This document shows, piece by piece, positions 1 to 9,721 of a stretch of DNA of 64,000 nt (position 1 is its first letter; every line of letters starts with the position of its first letter). This stretch comes from Fidelibacterota bacterium (GTDB lineage: Bacteria; Fidelibacterota; UBA8477; JABMPR01). The notes under the pieces are model-generated. The model worked only from the letters and a program-made list of their open reading frames with translations. It did not search any database and had not been told where the DNA came from. The DNA lies in NCBI GenBank assembly GCA_016844945.1, contig JAERTJ010000162.1:1-64000 (forward strand). Reading direction: 5' to 3'. Position numbers and translations under genes: made by a program.

Positions 1-273
1 CACGACCATTTATTCACATTTTCAAAAATCAGGTAGTATCACCTTTGTAAGAGCAATGGGGTGGTACTGTCTCCAAAAAATTACACGGTTGGGAAACGCG
101 CAATATTTTCCTGCCAATTCAACCGTAAAACATAATTCTATAAATGCAGATAACATTATTATTAACAAGCATATAATAAGACCATAATATGCTGGCATGA
201 CCTTTGACATAAATTAAGGAAATGTGTGAGGACTCAATAAATTATGAATGAATTCCCTTCAAGGAGAATCACG

Positions 274-3200
274 ATGACAAACCCATTAAGCAAAATAACC
301 TTATTGATAATCCTTCCAGGATTGTTATTTGCAAAAAGTATTTCTGCCATATCCATGAACAGGCTATCTCCTGATTTGCAAGCGCTGGTGGCTGAGGTCA
401 ATCCAGAAAATGCTCACTTGACGGAAGTTCGATTTTCCAGGGCACAGACTGTAGAAGGTCCACTCCGGGAAACCCTCTATCCAGTGACTATCCGCAGCAC
501 GGATATGGAGCAGGTAAAAGCGGCAGGCATTCGGACCAATTCAGATTATGAGGGTTGGTCGACAGCTCGAGTTACATATGACCAGCTCCTGTTATTATCT
601 GAGATCAGTTCAGTATCAAGCGTTTATCAGGGAGATATTTACTATCCTGCCACTGACATAGCCATTGGAGAATCTGGGGCTGACCTGGTTCACGATGCTT
701 ACTTGAATGATATTGCCTACGATGGGACAGATGTGATTATCCTGATTATTGATACAGGAATTGATTGGTCCCACCTGGATTTCAGAGATCCTGATACCCC
801 AACGACAAGCAGGATTAAGTACCTCTGGGATCAAACATTGACCAAAACTGGGTCAGAAGAGACACCTCAGGATCGGGATGGTACCAATTTTAGTGGTCTA
901 AACTATGGTGTGGAATATACACAGGCACATATCGAAGATGAGATTGATGGAAGTGCAGCCGGATTTGTTCGAGAGACTGACACACATAGCCATGGCACTC
1001 TGGTTGCTGGTGCAGCCGCTGGTAACGGTGCTTCGCTCTCAAACAAAAAGTACAAAGGGATGGCACCTGATGCCGACCTGGTGATTGTCAAATCGGGGAA
1101 TGGAAGTTTCAATGAGACCTATTTGAAGGATGCCCTGACTTACGCTCAAAAAATTGCATCTACAACGGGACAACCAGTTGTAGTCAACATGAGTCTAGGT
1201 AGTCAAAACAATGCCCATGATGGAACCAGCACACTGGAAGAAGCAGTGAATACCTTTACTGCATCTGGAAACGGACGTGTTGCAGTTGTCGCAGCAGGCA
1301 ATGATGGTAATGAAGAAATGCACGTTTCTGGAACTGTGGCAAACTCTGCCACAGAGGATATAACATTTACCGTTCCCTCATTCACAGCGAATTCAGGTTC
1401 TTCAAATGATTACTTCATATTTGAACTCTGGTGGAATGACAATGGGAGCATATCGGCCACTATGGAATCTCCCAATAGCTATACCTATACCAGAGCTGCT
1501 GATGCAGAAGGAACCAGCAACACAGATGACGGAACCATCACCATTATTAACAAAACAGACTCAGATCATAGCAATGGGGATAGACGGACATATATCGAGA
1601 TATTTGACGGTGTTGAAAACGTGGGACCTGAAGCAGGTACCTGGACACTGTCATTAACAAATGGCTCGGGTTCATCCATGACCTACCACGCCTGGTTGGT
1701 CTCCAGTACCATGAGTGCAACCCTGACCGGGGCTGACTCAACCTACACGATTGCGTCGCCGGGAACAGCCAGCTCGGCCATTACCGTTGCGGGGCACACC
1801 TCTAGATGGCGGTGGTATGCAAGCAACAGTAATACATATGGATTCGATTCGCCTTACCTCCTCGATGATATTGCCTATTTCAGTAGTATTGGACCTACAA
1901 GGGATGGATCTCAGAAACCTGATCTCTCTGCCTCGGGACGTGGAGTTTTTGCAGCCACATCAACCAGCTATACCCCAATCACTGGATACGAAATAATTAC
2001 CGATAAATATCATCTGACTCAAGGTACGAGTATTAGCTCTCCTTTGGTTACGGGAGCTGTGGCCCTGATGTTGGATTATGATGCAAGTTTAACGGCTGCT
2101 CAGGCTAAATCACTTCTCACTAGCAATGCAACATCTGATTCGTTTACAGGGTCAGTGCCAAATTCTGTCTGGGGTTATGGGAAACTCAACATCTTTGAGG
2201 CTATGGCTAAGAGCATCGCTTCAGGTGCGACTGTTAATTTAGACCTATATAAATACGATTCGAATGGTAGTCTAGGGTTGGTTGGTGTCGGAGCAAATGT
2301 TTATGAGGCAGTCCAGTTTTCACCTTCAACCGGTGGGGATGTAAGTGGGGCGTGGATTCATCCATATGAAACAATTCCTGCAAGTGGCAACTTAGCATTT
2401 GAGATATGGTCGGATGCAAGTGGATTACCCTCTGCAAAGTTAGGGTCCACAGTGAATGTGGATGTGACTGACCTCGGTAAGTCAACATGGAACTATATCG
2501 GTATGAAAGGCGCAGGAGTCAGTGTTAGTTCTGGAACAGATTATCACCTTGTAGTTGACAACACTTCGGGCGGTACATATCACATACTTAAAGAAACTAG
2601 TAGTGTTGATGGAAAATCTTCTGTCAATACTGGTAGTGGTTGGGTTGCTAGGAGCGATGATCTGTTACTTCGTGTCATGGTCGCGACAGATGAAGAAACT
2701 CTGGATGCATCTTTACCTGTCGTGCTAGCATTTTTCAATGCTTCAACTTATAAAGGTCAACTCGTGCTAAAATGGGCGACAGAAAGTGAGCTGGAAAATC
2801 AGGGTTTTCGCATTGATCGTCGGGAGAGTGGGGAGGAAACCTGGAAGATGATCGGAGATTTTACCAAACATCCTGAGCTCGAAGGACAGGGTAGCACAAG
2901 CTCACGAACCGACTATAAATTCATAGATAAGTACGCGAAACCAGGTGTGACGTATGATTATCGGCTGACTGATATTCCTTACTCACCTACCTACAAATCC
3001 AACGCCATCATCCTGGAAGATGTCCAGCTTCAGATTAAAAAATTCATCCTTCATGAAAATTACCCCAATCCCTTCAATCCCTCCACGCGGATTGCCTATG
3101 AATTGCCTAGCAATACCGATGTCCAGATGAGAATTGTGGATGTCAGGGGTCGTCTGGTGCAATCCTGGACCTTTCAGGAACAGGAAGCCGGGTACCATGA

Positions 3201-3315
3201 AACAGTCTGGGCAGGGACAGATCAGAATGGAAAAAAGGTCAGTGCTGGACTCTATATGCTCACCGTCCAAAGCGGTAGTCATACTGAAAACAGAAAAATG
3301 CTATTCCTGAAATAG
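274..3315 (+). CDS. Secreted S8 (subtilisin-family) serine protease with C-terminal type IX-style sorting domain
   Basis: This is an extracellular endopeptidase of family S8. An AAGGAG at 261-266 lies 7 bases before the ATG at 274, so I prefer this start to the in-frame ATG at 244. A signal peptide (about residues 1-26) is followed by a propeptide-like region. The catalytic triad, numbered from the 274 start, is D160 (IIDTGIDW), H240 (SHGTLVAG) and S586 (GTSISSP). A protease-associated insert lies between His and Ser, and a beta-rich region of about 300 residues follows the peptidase. The last ~85 residues carry the ENYPNPFNPST motif and a GLYMLTV strand typical of the Por/T9SS C-terminal sorting domain in FCB bacteria. 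At 1013 residues it is longer than a minimal subtilase because of the C-terminal modules. It is transcribed alone. The substrate is unknown; general protein scavenging is the likely role. Confidence 0.93.
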   Translation: MTNPLSKITLLIILPGLLFAKSISAISMNRLSPDLQALVAEVNPENAHLTEVRFSRAQTVEGPLRETLYPVTIRSTDMEQVKAAGIRTNSDYEGWSTARVTYDQLLLLSEISSVSSVYQGDIYYPATDIAIGESGADLVHDAYLNDIAYDGTDVIILIIDTGIDWSHLDFRDPDTPTTSRIKYLWDQTLTKTGSEETPQDRDGTNFSGLNYGVEYTQAHIEDEIDGSAAGFVRETDTHSHGTLVAGAAAGNGASLSNKKYKGMAPDADLVIVKSGNGSFNETYLKDALTYAQKIASTTGQPVVVNMSLGSQNNAHDGTSTLEEAVNTFTASGNGRVAVVAAGNDGNEEMHVSGTVANSATEDITFTVPSFTANSGSSNDYFIFELWWNDNGSISATMESPNSYTYTRAADAEGTSNTDDGTITIINKTDSDHSNGDRRTYIEIFDGVENVGPEAGTWTLSLTNGSGSSMTYHAWLVSSTMSATLTGADSTYTIASPGTASSAITVAGHTSRWRWYASNSNTYGFDSPYLLDDIAYFSSIGPTRDGSQKPDLSASGRGVFAATSTSYTPITGYEIITDKYHLTQGTSISSPLVTGAVALMLDYDASLTAAQAKSLLTSNATSDSFTGSVPNSVWGYGKLNIFEAMAKSIASGATVNLDLYKYDSNGSLGLVGVGANVYEAVQFSPSTGGDVSGAWIHPYETIPASGNLAFEIWSDASGLPSAKLGSTVNVDVTDLGKSTWNYIGMKGAGVSVSSGTDYHLVVDNTSGGTYHILKETSSVDGKSSVNTGSGWVARSDDLLLRVMVATDEETLDASLPVVLAFFNASTYKGQLVLKWATESELENQGFRIDRRESGEETWKMIGDFTKHPELEGQGSTSSRTDYKFIDKYAKPGVTYDYRLTDIPYSPTYKSNAIILEDVQLQIKKFILHENYPNPFNPSTRIAYELPSNTDVQMRIVDVRGRLVQSWTFQEQEAGYHETVWAGTDQNGKKVSAGLYMLTVQSGSHTENRKMLFLK

Positions 3316-3374
3316 GATGGGTAAACATTTGGAGCTTATGATCCTCCTGTTTTAAGGGGGAAGGGACTGTGTTA

Positions 3375-4229
3375 CTAAAAGCTCAGGAGTTCTCCAGACC
3401 AGCCGATCTGCAGGTCCCAGTGCATTCCTTCAATTTCACTCTGTTTCCGCACACCAGTTTTATCATTTACTCGGGCGGTAGCAGTTGAAGATCTAATCAG
3501 GTTGATATTCTGTTTGATTTCCAATGAAAATGAAAAATCATTCATCCGAGCAACTGCACCGGCTCCAAATCCACGGAAGGCGGTGGGTAGGTAGGGGTCG
3601 CCAAACATGTTCCTAAAAGATTCCACACTATCATCAAAAATTGTTGTTCGATAGTAAAACAGGCTACCACTCAGACTGTATCGGTTTGCCAGAGGATAAT
3701 ACACCCAGGATGCCTTTGCCCCGATCTGAAAGCTGGTTCCCTCATAGCTCAAATCATTTGATGTAAGAGAATAACTATGGAAAGCAGGTGATTTGGGCAT
3801 GAGATAGTAAGTCTCAAAAAAGGGAGAGATGGTAACTTTCGTTACTCGTTTCGCTACTTCCTTGTCTGTGGTTACAAAGGGGATGGCGAGATGGAGCAGG
3901 TAGGCATCTGTATTCCGCTCTGGAAAGACAATGGTTCTAGTATGAATTGAGCTGGCTAGCGCTCGATTAAATCCGGGGCTTCTCGTATAATTAGCCAGAA
4001 CTAACAGGTGATTGGAAACCTTGAGAGAAAGTGTCAGCTTAATTCCAGGCGTGTAGCCATCCTCACTTGATAATGCCGGGCTCACATAGCCAGAGCCATA
4101 GAGACGAAACCAATCAGTAGATGAGGATGAATCCGGAATGGGTAAAAAGGATTGAGCAAGACCGGAAAGGGGTCCAAGAAGAAAAATCAAAACCAGAACG
4201 AGTTTGAAACTGAGATTTTTTTTCATCAT
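3375..4229 (-). CDS. Exported outer-membrane-type beta-rich protein of unknown function
   Basis: A 284-residue protein that I do not recognise. It begins with a clear signal peptide (MMKKNLSFKLVLVLIFLLG..., cleavage probably after GLAQ). The mature part alternates short hydrophobic and polar stretches with many aromatic residues (for example YYPLANRYSLSGSLFYYRTT), as in outer-membrane beta-barrels of 12-14 strands. The gene starts 2 bases after the stop of the small lipoprotein-like gene at 4232-4642, so the two are probably translationally coupled and may act together at the outer membrane. Two consecutive ATG codons (4229 and 4226) are possible starts. No enzymatic motif is visible. Confidence 0.75.
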   Translation of the reverse strand: MMKKNLSFKLVLVLIFLLGPLSGLAQSFLPIPDSSSSTDWFRLYGSGYVSPALSSEDGYTPGIKLTLSLKVSNHLLVLANYTRSPGFNRALASSIHTRTIVFPERNTDAYLLHLAIPFVTTDKEVAKRVTKVTISPFFETYYLMPKSPAFHSYSLTSNDLSYEGTSFQIGAKASWVYYPLANRYSLSGSLFYYRTTIFDDSVESFRNMFGDPYLPTAFRGFGAGAVARMNDFSFSLEIKQNINLIRSSTATARVNDKTGVRKQSEIEGMHWDLQIGWSGELLSF

Positions 4230-4231
4230 TT

Positions 4232-4642
4232 CTAATCCAAAATGTGGTAGGCTTCAAAACTACCAACATTATAGTCTATGGATGCTTGATCTTCAAAAAT
4301 GGCGTAATCGTATCGTGCTTCCCAGGCAATCACCCCGCCGCAATCCAGAGGGTACAGCATCTCCTCAACACCAGAATACACTTTGGTTTCTGACCCTCCC
4401 ACTGAACTGAGATCATAGGTCAAATACCAGGGTGCCTTAAATGAAAAGTTGCCTGTATTTTCAACCAATCCACTTACAAATAGAGTTGTATCAGTAGCTT
4501 CGATACCGGTTATAGTATACCCGACTTCATCAAAATAGATGATTTCTTTGTAGGAAAATTCACAGGTAAAGAGAATAGAGGCTAAAGCCATAATTAGGAA
4601 AAGGCTGCTGATTTTACCTGGCATATGTGTGTTTTTTGTCAT
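4232..4642 (-). CDS. Small putative lipoprotein of unknown function
   Basis: A 136-residue protein. I place the start at the ATG at 4642, which has a GGGGG tract about 7 bases upstream; a longer in-frame reading from 4726 adds 28 unlikely residues. The N-terminus (MTKNTHMPGKISSLFLIMAL) is a lipoprotein-like signal with a possible lipobox ending in LFTC, so it may be lipid-anchored. The rest is a short beta-rich domain with an FxxGLVENTG motif of the kind seen in small fibronectin/FxLYD-like domains. It overlaps no gene but ends 2 bases before the outer-membrane protein at 3375-4229, implying an operon. Function unknown. Confidence 0.65.
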   Translation of the reverse strand: MTKNTHMPGKISSLFLIMALASILFTCEFSYKEIIYFDEVGYTITGIEATDTTLFVSGLVENTGNFSFKAPWYLTYDLSSVGGSETKVYSGVEEMLYPLDCGGVIAWEARYDYAIFEDQASIDYNVGSFEAYHILD

Positions 4643-4794
4643 GAAACACCCCCGATTCAGATTTATTGTCCTGACTATTCGAATGCTACAAAATAAAACA
4701 GTCATGAAACCGTGCAACACATTCATCTCTCAGGGTTTCTACCCCCTGTCTAGCCTCACCTGCAACGGGAAGGGTGTTGGTAAGTCGGTCTAAA

Positions 4795-6177
4795 TCAGTG
4801 TAGTGGTTTTAACCTTGCTGTAAAATGCCTCAGAACCTGGGCTTGATACTCAATCTCATATCCCCCAATGTTTTCACGATCTTCATACAGCTCGATGATA
4901 TTTTCCGCTACATATTGCATTTGACTATTGGTGTAAACACGACGAGGAATGGCAAGCCTGACCAGCTCTAAATCCGGGTAGGTGGTTTCTCCCGTCTCAG
5001 GATTTTCTTGTGCAAACATAAGGCTGCCAATTTCCACGGCGCGAATACCGGCATGGGTATACATGGCTACAGTCAAGGCAATTCCCGGGAATTTTGATTG
5101 GGGTACATGAGGTAGAAAATTTTTGGCATCCAGATATACAGCATGACCTCCAGTTGGTCTTAAGATGGGTACACCTGCTTCAATCAGACGATCTCCAAGC
5201 TCTTCTACCTGTGAGATGCGATAGGCCAGATAATCCTCCTGCAGAACTTCTTCAAGACCACGGGCTATGGCTTCAAGATCACGACCTGCCAGACCACCAT
5301 AGGTTGGGAATCCCTCAATGAGGATCAATCGGTTAGTGATCTGTTGAGCCAGCTCATCATCATTGGTGGCAAAAAATCCACCCATATTGACCAGTGCATC
5401 TTTCTTGGCACTCATGGTACAGCCATCTGCATATGAAAACATCTCATTGGCAATTTCCAGGATACTCTTCTCCTGATAACCGGTTTCACGCATCTTGATG
5501 AAATATGCATTTTCAGCAAAACGACAGGCATCGATATAGAAGGGAATATTGTGCTTGTGAAGGAGCTCTGATGTTCCACGAATGTTTGCCATGGAAACAG
5601 GCTGACCACCCCCTGAATTGTTAGTAATGGTTAACATGCCAATCGGGATTCTGTCTGGACCGACATCATCAATGAGTTTGGCTAGTTTGTCCAGATCGAT
5701 GTTGCCTTTGAAGTCATCAATCGCCTGAGTGTCTTTTGCCAGGTCGATGACCAGATCTTTTGCATGACCACCGTTGTATTCAACATTGGCACGAGTGGTG
5801 TCAAAGTGATTGTTGTTGGGGATAACCAGGTTCTTCTGATCTTTGAGGATGGTGGAAAACAAGAGGTTCTCAGCTACACGACCCTGATGGGTCGGGATTA
5901 CATGCTTAAAGCCAAAAATTTTGTTAATCATCTGCTCAAAGTGGAAGTAATTTTTACTCCCGGCATATGATTCATCACCCTTCATCATGCCTGCCCACTG
6001 GTTGTCACTCATGGCGCTGGTTCCACTATCAGTCAGCAAGTCGATATAAATTTTATCTGCCGGGATATTGAAAACATTGTATCCAGCATCCTGAATGACA
6101 GCCAGACGCTCCCAATCTGTGGTTCGGGCAATCGGCTCTACTGTTTTAATACGAAATGGTTCTGGTGGATACTTCAT
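4795..6177 (-). CDS. tnaA: Tryptophanase (PLP-dependent beta-eliminating lyase family)
   Basis: A cytosolic PLP enzyme of the tryptophanase/tyrosine phenol-lyase family, 460 residues, the full family length. Family landmarks are DLLTDSGTSAMSD near residue 50, IPTHQGR near 96, GGQPVSMAN and DACRFAENAYF in the middle, and the PLP lysine K259 in MSAKKDAL. The family splits on one residue near the C-terminus: phenol-lyases have Arg in SMERG, whereas this protein has Ile383 in RAVEIGS, as in E. coli TnaA. I therefore call tryptophanase (tryptophan to indole, pyruvate and ammonia), although the N-terminus (KYPPEPFRIKTVEP, MSDNQWAGMM) looks more phenol-lyase-like. The gene follows the TonB-domain lipoprotein gene by 24 bases. 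No tnaC leader or TnaB permease is visible. Confidence 0.8.
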   Translation of the reverse strand: MKYPPEPFRIKTVEPIARTTDWERLAVIQDAGYNVFNIPADKIYIDLLTDSGTSAMSDNQWAGMMKGDESYAGSKNYFHFEQMINKIFGFKHVIPTHQGRVAENLLFSTILKDQKNLVIPNNNHFDTTRANVEYNGGHAKDLVIDLAKDTQAIDDFKGNIDLDKLAKLIDDVGPDRIPIGMLTITNNSGGGQPVSMANIRGTSELLHKHNIPFYIDACRFAENAYFIKMRETGYQEKSILEIANEMFSYADGCTMSAKKDALVNMGGFFATNDDELAQQITNRLILIEGFPTYGGLAGRDLEAIARGLEEVLQEDYLAYRISQVEELGDRLIEAGVPILRPTGGHAVYLDAKNFLPHVPQSKFPGIALTVAMYTHAGIRAVEIGSLMFAQENPETGETTYPDLELVRLAIPRRVYTNSQMQYVAENIIELYEDRENIGGYEIEYQAQVLRHFTARLKPLH

Positions 6178-6201
6178 CTTGTTTCCCTTTAATTGATAAC
6201 T

Positions 6202-6915
6202 TTATAATCTAAACATGATAGGTAAGATCATCTGGAATGGAACAGGTCTACCATCATATTTGGCAGACACCCAGACGGTCTTATTGATAGCAGCCATGGC
6301 TGCTTCATCCAGATCTGGGTAGCTTGATACGAGGAGTGTCAAGTCTGAGATGGAACCATCGGCTTCAACCATGAAAGAAAAGTAGCTGGTACCCGATCGG
6401 TTCATACTGCGAGCCATTTCTGGGTATTCAAGATTGCGATATAAAACCTGATATCCACCAACGGGTTCAACATTAGATTCCAGTAGTTTATAGTCTCGTT
6501 TTTTGAATTCTTCAGGAAGTACGGGATACGATTTTTGCCACGCCTCAAAACGAGTGGATAATTTTGTTTTAAGTGTTTCATCACTCTCCATGTGTTGGCG
6601 TGCTTTCTCGTAAATCCATTTCGAACTATCAGCTATCTCGAGCCGTTTATAACATTCCACAAGAAATGGATAAGCCTCAGGGTACATGATGGTGGGATCA
6701 TTTTTGATCACCAGCTCAAAATCAGCCCTGGCCTGAGGTAATTTGTCGTTTTGTCTGGTGAAGAGTGTTTTTGTTCCTCGAAAAAAGTAGTAGATCGGGT
6801 CAGGATTTTCTGGTTCGGGGATATCAACACCTCTCAGTGGATTTCCAGCACCAGCACACGCCCATATTAAGACCAGGAAAAAAGGGATGGCTAGAAACCT
6901 GATACTTCGTTTCAT
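6202..6915 (-). CDS. Lipoprotein with TPR-like region and TonB C-terminal domain
   Basis: A 237-residue protein with a lipoprotein signal (MKRSIRFLAIPFFLVLIWAC, lipobox ending at Cys20). Residues ~40-130 form helices resembling one or two tetratricopeptide repeats (LPQARADFELVIKNDP, YPFLVECYKRL). The last ~90 residues match the TonB C-terminal domain: PVGGYQVLYRNLEYPEMAR, then MNRSGTSYFSFMVEADGSI, DLDEAAMAAI and PFQMILPIMFRL. True TonB proteins are anchored by an N-terminal transmembrane helix and have a Pro-rich linker; this one has neither. It is the fourth gene of a leftward run, 6 bases after the alpha/beta hydrolase and 24 bases before tryptophanase. Its role is uncertain; an outer-membrane or periplasmic adaptor is more likely than an energy transducer. 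Confidence 0.75.
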   Translation of the reverse strand: MKRSIRFLAIPFFLVLIWACAGAGNPLRGVDIPEPENPDPIYYFFRGTKTLFTRQNDKLPQARADFELVIKNDPTIMYPEAYPFLVECYKRLEIADSSKWIYEKARQHMESDETLKTKLSTRFEAWQKSYPVLPEEFKKRDYKLLESNVEPVGGYQVLYRNLEYPEMARSMNRSGTSYFSFMVEADGSISDLTLLVSSYPDLDEAAMAAINKTVWVSAKYDGRPVPFQMILPIMFRL

Positions 6916-6921
6916 AAATAT

Positions 6922-7791
6922 TTATCCTTTCTTAAGATTGGTCTGAAAAAAGTGATTGACTCTATCCCAGAATTGAGGTTCGTGGTGACAGTTCGAATGA
7001 CCTCGGTCTGGAATATTCCAATACTCACATTTCCCGGGTTTGGCAGCCCTCATCAATTTTTCAGCTTGTTCGGTGAGCACAACTTTATCTAGCGCGCCAT
7101 GGATGATATAAAATGCCGTATCACTTTTGGATATGTTCGTTACAGGAGCAAACGTTTCATATTTTACACCAATCTTCATTTGTACCTGTTTTAGAATGAA
7201 CCAGATCAAAAACATGGGTAGACGGTGTCGTTTGAATTCATGGGTCATGATATCTACAGGGTGAGCAGGGGCTCCTACTGTAACAACCGCACGGATTGCT
7301 TGATTTAAGCCTGAGGCATAGATAGATCCAGCGCCGCCAAGGGATAAACCAATCACTCCAATCCTTTTATGATCTACGGGAAGGGTGAGGACATAATTCA
7401 CGGCAGCGTTGACATCCTGTCCGAATTTATACATGGAAGCATGATCATCCCGATCACTGGAACCATGATGTCGGGCATCAAAAGCGAGCAGGTTATAATT
7501 CAGGGGCAGCAGGTTTTGGATATACCTTAACATGCGACCCAGGTTCCGGTCCCATCCATGTACAAGAACGAGCGTTGGTGCGGACTCAGGGGTGACTGGG
7601 CTGGGAATCCACCAGCCATAAAGGGTTTTATCATTTTCAGTTGGGAAGCGAACCTCCTCAAACTCAATACCAAATTTTTGCGGGGTATCCTCATGGGGGT
7701 GTGGCTTGAGCGCCCACATTTTTTTAGTAAGCAGACGAATGATAATCAGGAATAAAACGAGACCAATTAGAATGTAGATTGAGATCAGCAT
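6922..7791 (-). CDS. Membrane-anchored alpha/beta hydrolase
   Basis: A 289-residue serine hydrolase. One N-terminal membrane helix (residues ~2-22, MLISIYILIGLVLFLIIIRL) anchors it, and the catalytic domain follows. Visible fold landmarks are the oxyanion region HGWDRNLGRM, the HHGSSD segment, the nucleophile elbow GLSLGG, an acid segment IIHGALDKVV and the catalytic His in DRGHSNCHH near the C-terminus. It resembles BAAT/dienelactone-hydrolase-like esterases such as YfhR/YtmA. The substrate cannot be told. It lies 90 bases after the transglutaminase-like gene and 6 bases before the TonB-domain lipoprotein gene, in the same transcription direction. Confidence 0.85.
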   Translation of the reverse strand: MLISIYILIGLVLFLIIIRLLTKKMWALKPHPHEDTPQKFGIEFEEVRFPTENDKTLYGWWIPSPVTPESAPTLVLVHGWDRNLGRMLRYIQNLLPLNYNLLAFDARHHGSSDRDDHASMYKFGQDVNAAVNYVLTLPVDHKRIGVIGLSLGGAGSIYASGLNQAIRAVVTVGAPAHPVDIMTHEFKRHRLPMFLIWFILKQVQMKIGVKYETFAPVTNISKSDTAFYIIHGALDKVVLTEQAEKLMRAAKPGKCEYWNIPDRGHSNCHHEPQFWDRVNHFFQTNLKKG

Positions 7792-7881
7792 AGGCGCTCA
7801 AACTAAAGTGTGAGTCATAGAAAAACTAGCTCAGTGTATCCCTGAAAATTAAATCAGACCAGCTGAGTTGAACACGTCAAA

Positions 7882-9717
7882 CTAATTTTGCTTGAATACC
7901 AGTGGGGCAGTGTGCGCCTGTTTTGCCTTTACACGAAAATCGTAATACTGTTTATACGCTTCAATATCGACTTTTAGTTTCTTCTCACTTTTTACACCAG
8001 TGTAGCGAATATGTTGACCTTCTTCTGTAACGGTCTGCGTTAGAAGCCCGAATTCAGTATCCAGCTTCACATTTGCCGGACGGCTTTCAAGAGTCAAAGA
8101 TGAGGGGATTGAGATATTAATGTCCTGAGAGGTCATAAAGGGTGCCCCAATATAAAAATCTTCTGACCGCCTCGATGGATGCTCTCCATACCATAAGGAT
8201 TTCCAGGGCATGGCTGGATAAACAAAGAGTCGCTTTCCCGTTTTGGTTGCCAAGTGGGGTACATGACCCTCAAAATCAATGAGTAGGGGAGCGTATTTGT
8301 CTTCCAGATTGCTGATTCTAAATGTATCAAGTTCAAGTCCAGGTGCTGATGCCTTGAAAAACTTCACAATAGATTTACGCTTGTCATCCCGGGTGACGCT
8401 CTGAAAACTTGATCGGCTGCGCATGCTTGCCTGCCCTGTGAGTTCAAGTTGACCCCTTATGGTTGCAGAACCGTCACTGGCAAGCTGAATATCGGCTTCA
8501 AAATGGTAGCGGTAGTCTGCTGGTTTTTGAACAGGCGTCCGCCAGAGAACTGGACCATCACTACCCACAACCACTACATTACATCCTTGATTTCCCTCTG
8601 GAATGATATCAATCCGACCATCATCCGCAGTACAGTCTACCCAGAGCGTGTCAGTAGCCAGGGGGACACAAGCAATAGCATGGTTAAAACTATAGTCTGG
8701 GAACTCGGGGTATGTGACCCCTCTATCTCGCGTCCGGATGAGCACAGGATATGCCTTGATTCCGTTCAACCTGAGTATCGAAATAAAGAAAGTTGCCAGA
8801 TCCTTGCAATCCCCATATTTATTATCGCAGACCCATTGACTGCTATGAGGTTTCCAGCCATGAACGCCCAGTTCCATTCCAACATATCGGGTTTTGCGCT
8901 GGACATAATCATAAATTTCGGCAATGCTATCACGCAGGGTGGAAGCATCACTCAGGTTAAGATCATTGACCGATAAGGGATCAAGCGTGTATTGGTCACG
9001 TGCTAAGCTTGCATAAAAGTCAGAGACAGCTTCCCAGGATTCTGAGGATCCAGAATAATCATCCAGCTCAAATGCTTGAGGAGCAAAAAATACACGATGC
9101 CGATCATAAGTCTCTGCTGGGACAGAGGAGTCATCTGCCCAGGGTGCAATGTCAGATTGTTCCCAGACTGTCTGGGTTTCTGAAATCTTTTTGCCTTCTA
9201 AACCGGCTGGACTGAAGCTCCGAAAGGTATATTCGGCAGGGGCGTCCACCGTATAACTGGCATGGACGACATCAATACTTCGTTGTGGGCTCCATGTGGG
9301 CCAAAAAAAGAGGGAATGATAGGTTTTGGTGTATTCAAGTTCTAGCGTGAATGGTGTGGGTAAAACAGTTGAAACATTCAACACAAATGAGAAATCCTCA
9401 TCCCCAATAATGCCTGACCCTGAAAATTTTCGTTCTTCAAAATGTTTCTTCTTATATTTCTTTTTTCTTTTCCCTTTTTTATCAAACAACTTTACGGAAA
9501 CGGACTCAAGATCGATATAATCGTTGGTATGAAGACTGAGTTTTGCAAAATCCTTCCCGGTTTTATCAGCGATATAGATTTTTCGGAAGACTTTGTGTTC
9601 AGCTTCATCAATTGACTTGATGGTGAAAGTCTCTCGGGATTCCAGAATCTGGCTACTTTCGCCTGCAAACTGGAGTGAGACAGACAGCAGACTCAGGATT
9701 AATATTCGTTTGAGCAA
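7882..9717 (-). CDS. DUF3857 and transglutaminase-like domain exported protein (active-site residues present)
   Basis: A 611-residue exported protein with a signal peptide (MLKRILILSLLSVSLQFAGE). An N-terminal DUF3857 beta-domain (about residues 30-220) precedes a transglutaminase-like cysteine protease fold with an intact triad: C304 in KYGDCKDLA, H346 in FNHAIACVP and D361 in WVDCTADD. The C-terminal ~200 residues are a beta-rich DUF3858-like region. Such proteins are common in Bacteroidota and other FCB phyla; their substrates are unknown, and peptide or isopeptide cleavage in the periplasm is a reasonable guess. It starts 4 bases after the stop of its paralogue at 9722-11665, so the two are almost certainly co-translated and may work as a pair. 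Confidence 0.85.
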   Translation of the reverse strand: MLKRILILSLLSVSLQFAGESSQILESRETFTIKSIDEAEHKVFRKIYIADKTGKDFAKLSLHTNDYIDLESVSVKLFDKKGKRKKKYKKKHFEERKFSGSGIIGDEDFSFVLNVSTVLPTPFTLELEYTKTYHSLFFWPTWSPQRSIDVVHASYTVDAPAEYTFRSFSPAGLEGKKISETQTVWEQSDIAPWADDSSVPAETYDRHRVFFAPQAFELDDYSGSSESWEAVSDFYASLARDQYTLDPLSVNDLNLSDASTLRDSIAEIYDYVQRKTRYVGMELGVHGWKPHSSQWVCDNKYGDCKDLATFFISILRLNGIKAYPVLIRTRDRGVTYPEFPDYSFNHAIACVPLATDTLWVDCTADDGRIDIIPEGNQGCNVVVVGSDGPVLWRTPVQKPADYRYHFEADIQLASDGSATIRGQLELTGQASMRSRSSFQSVTRDDKRKSIVKFFKASAPGLELDTFRISNLEDKYAPLLIDFEGHVPHLATKTGKRLFVYPAMPWKSLWYGEHPSRRSEDFYIGAPFMTSQDINISIPSSLTLESRPANVKLDTEFGLLTQTVTEEGQHIRYTGVKSEKKLKVDIEAYKQYYDFRVKAKQAHTAPLVFKQN

Positions 9718-9721
9718 GCGA

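Noticed and set aside
22-210. 62-codon open frame on the minus strand at the left edge with hydrophobic content
   Set aside because: No ribosome-binding site, no recognisable domain, and A/T-rich DNA gives hydrophobic frames by chance.
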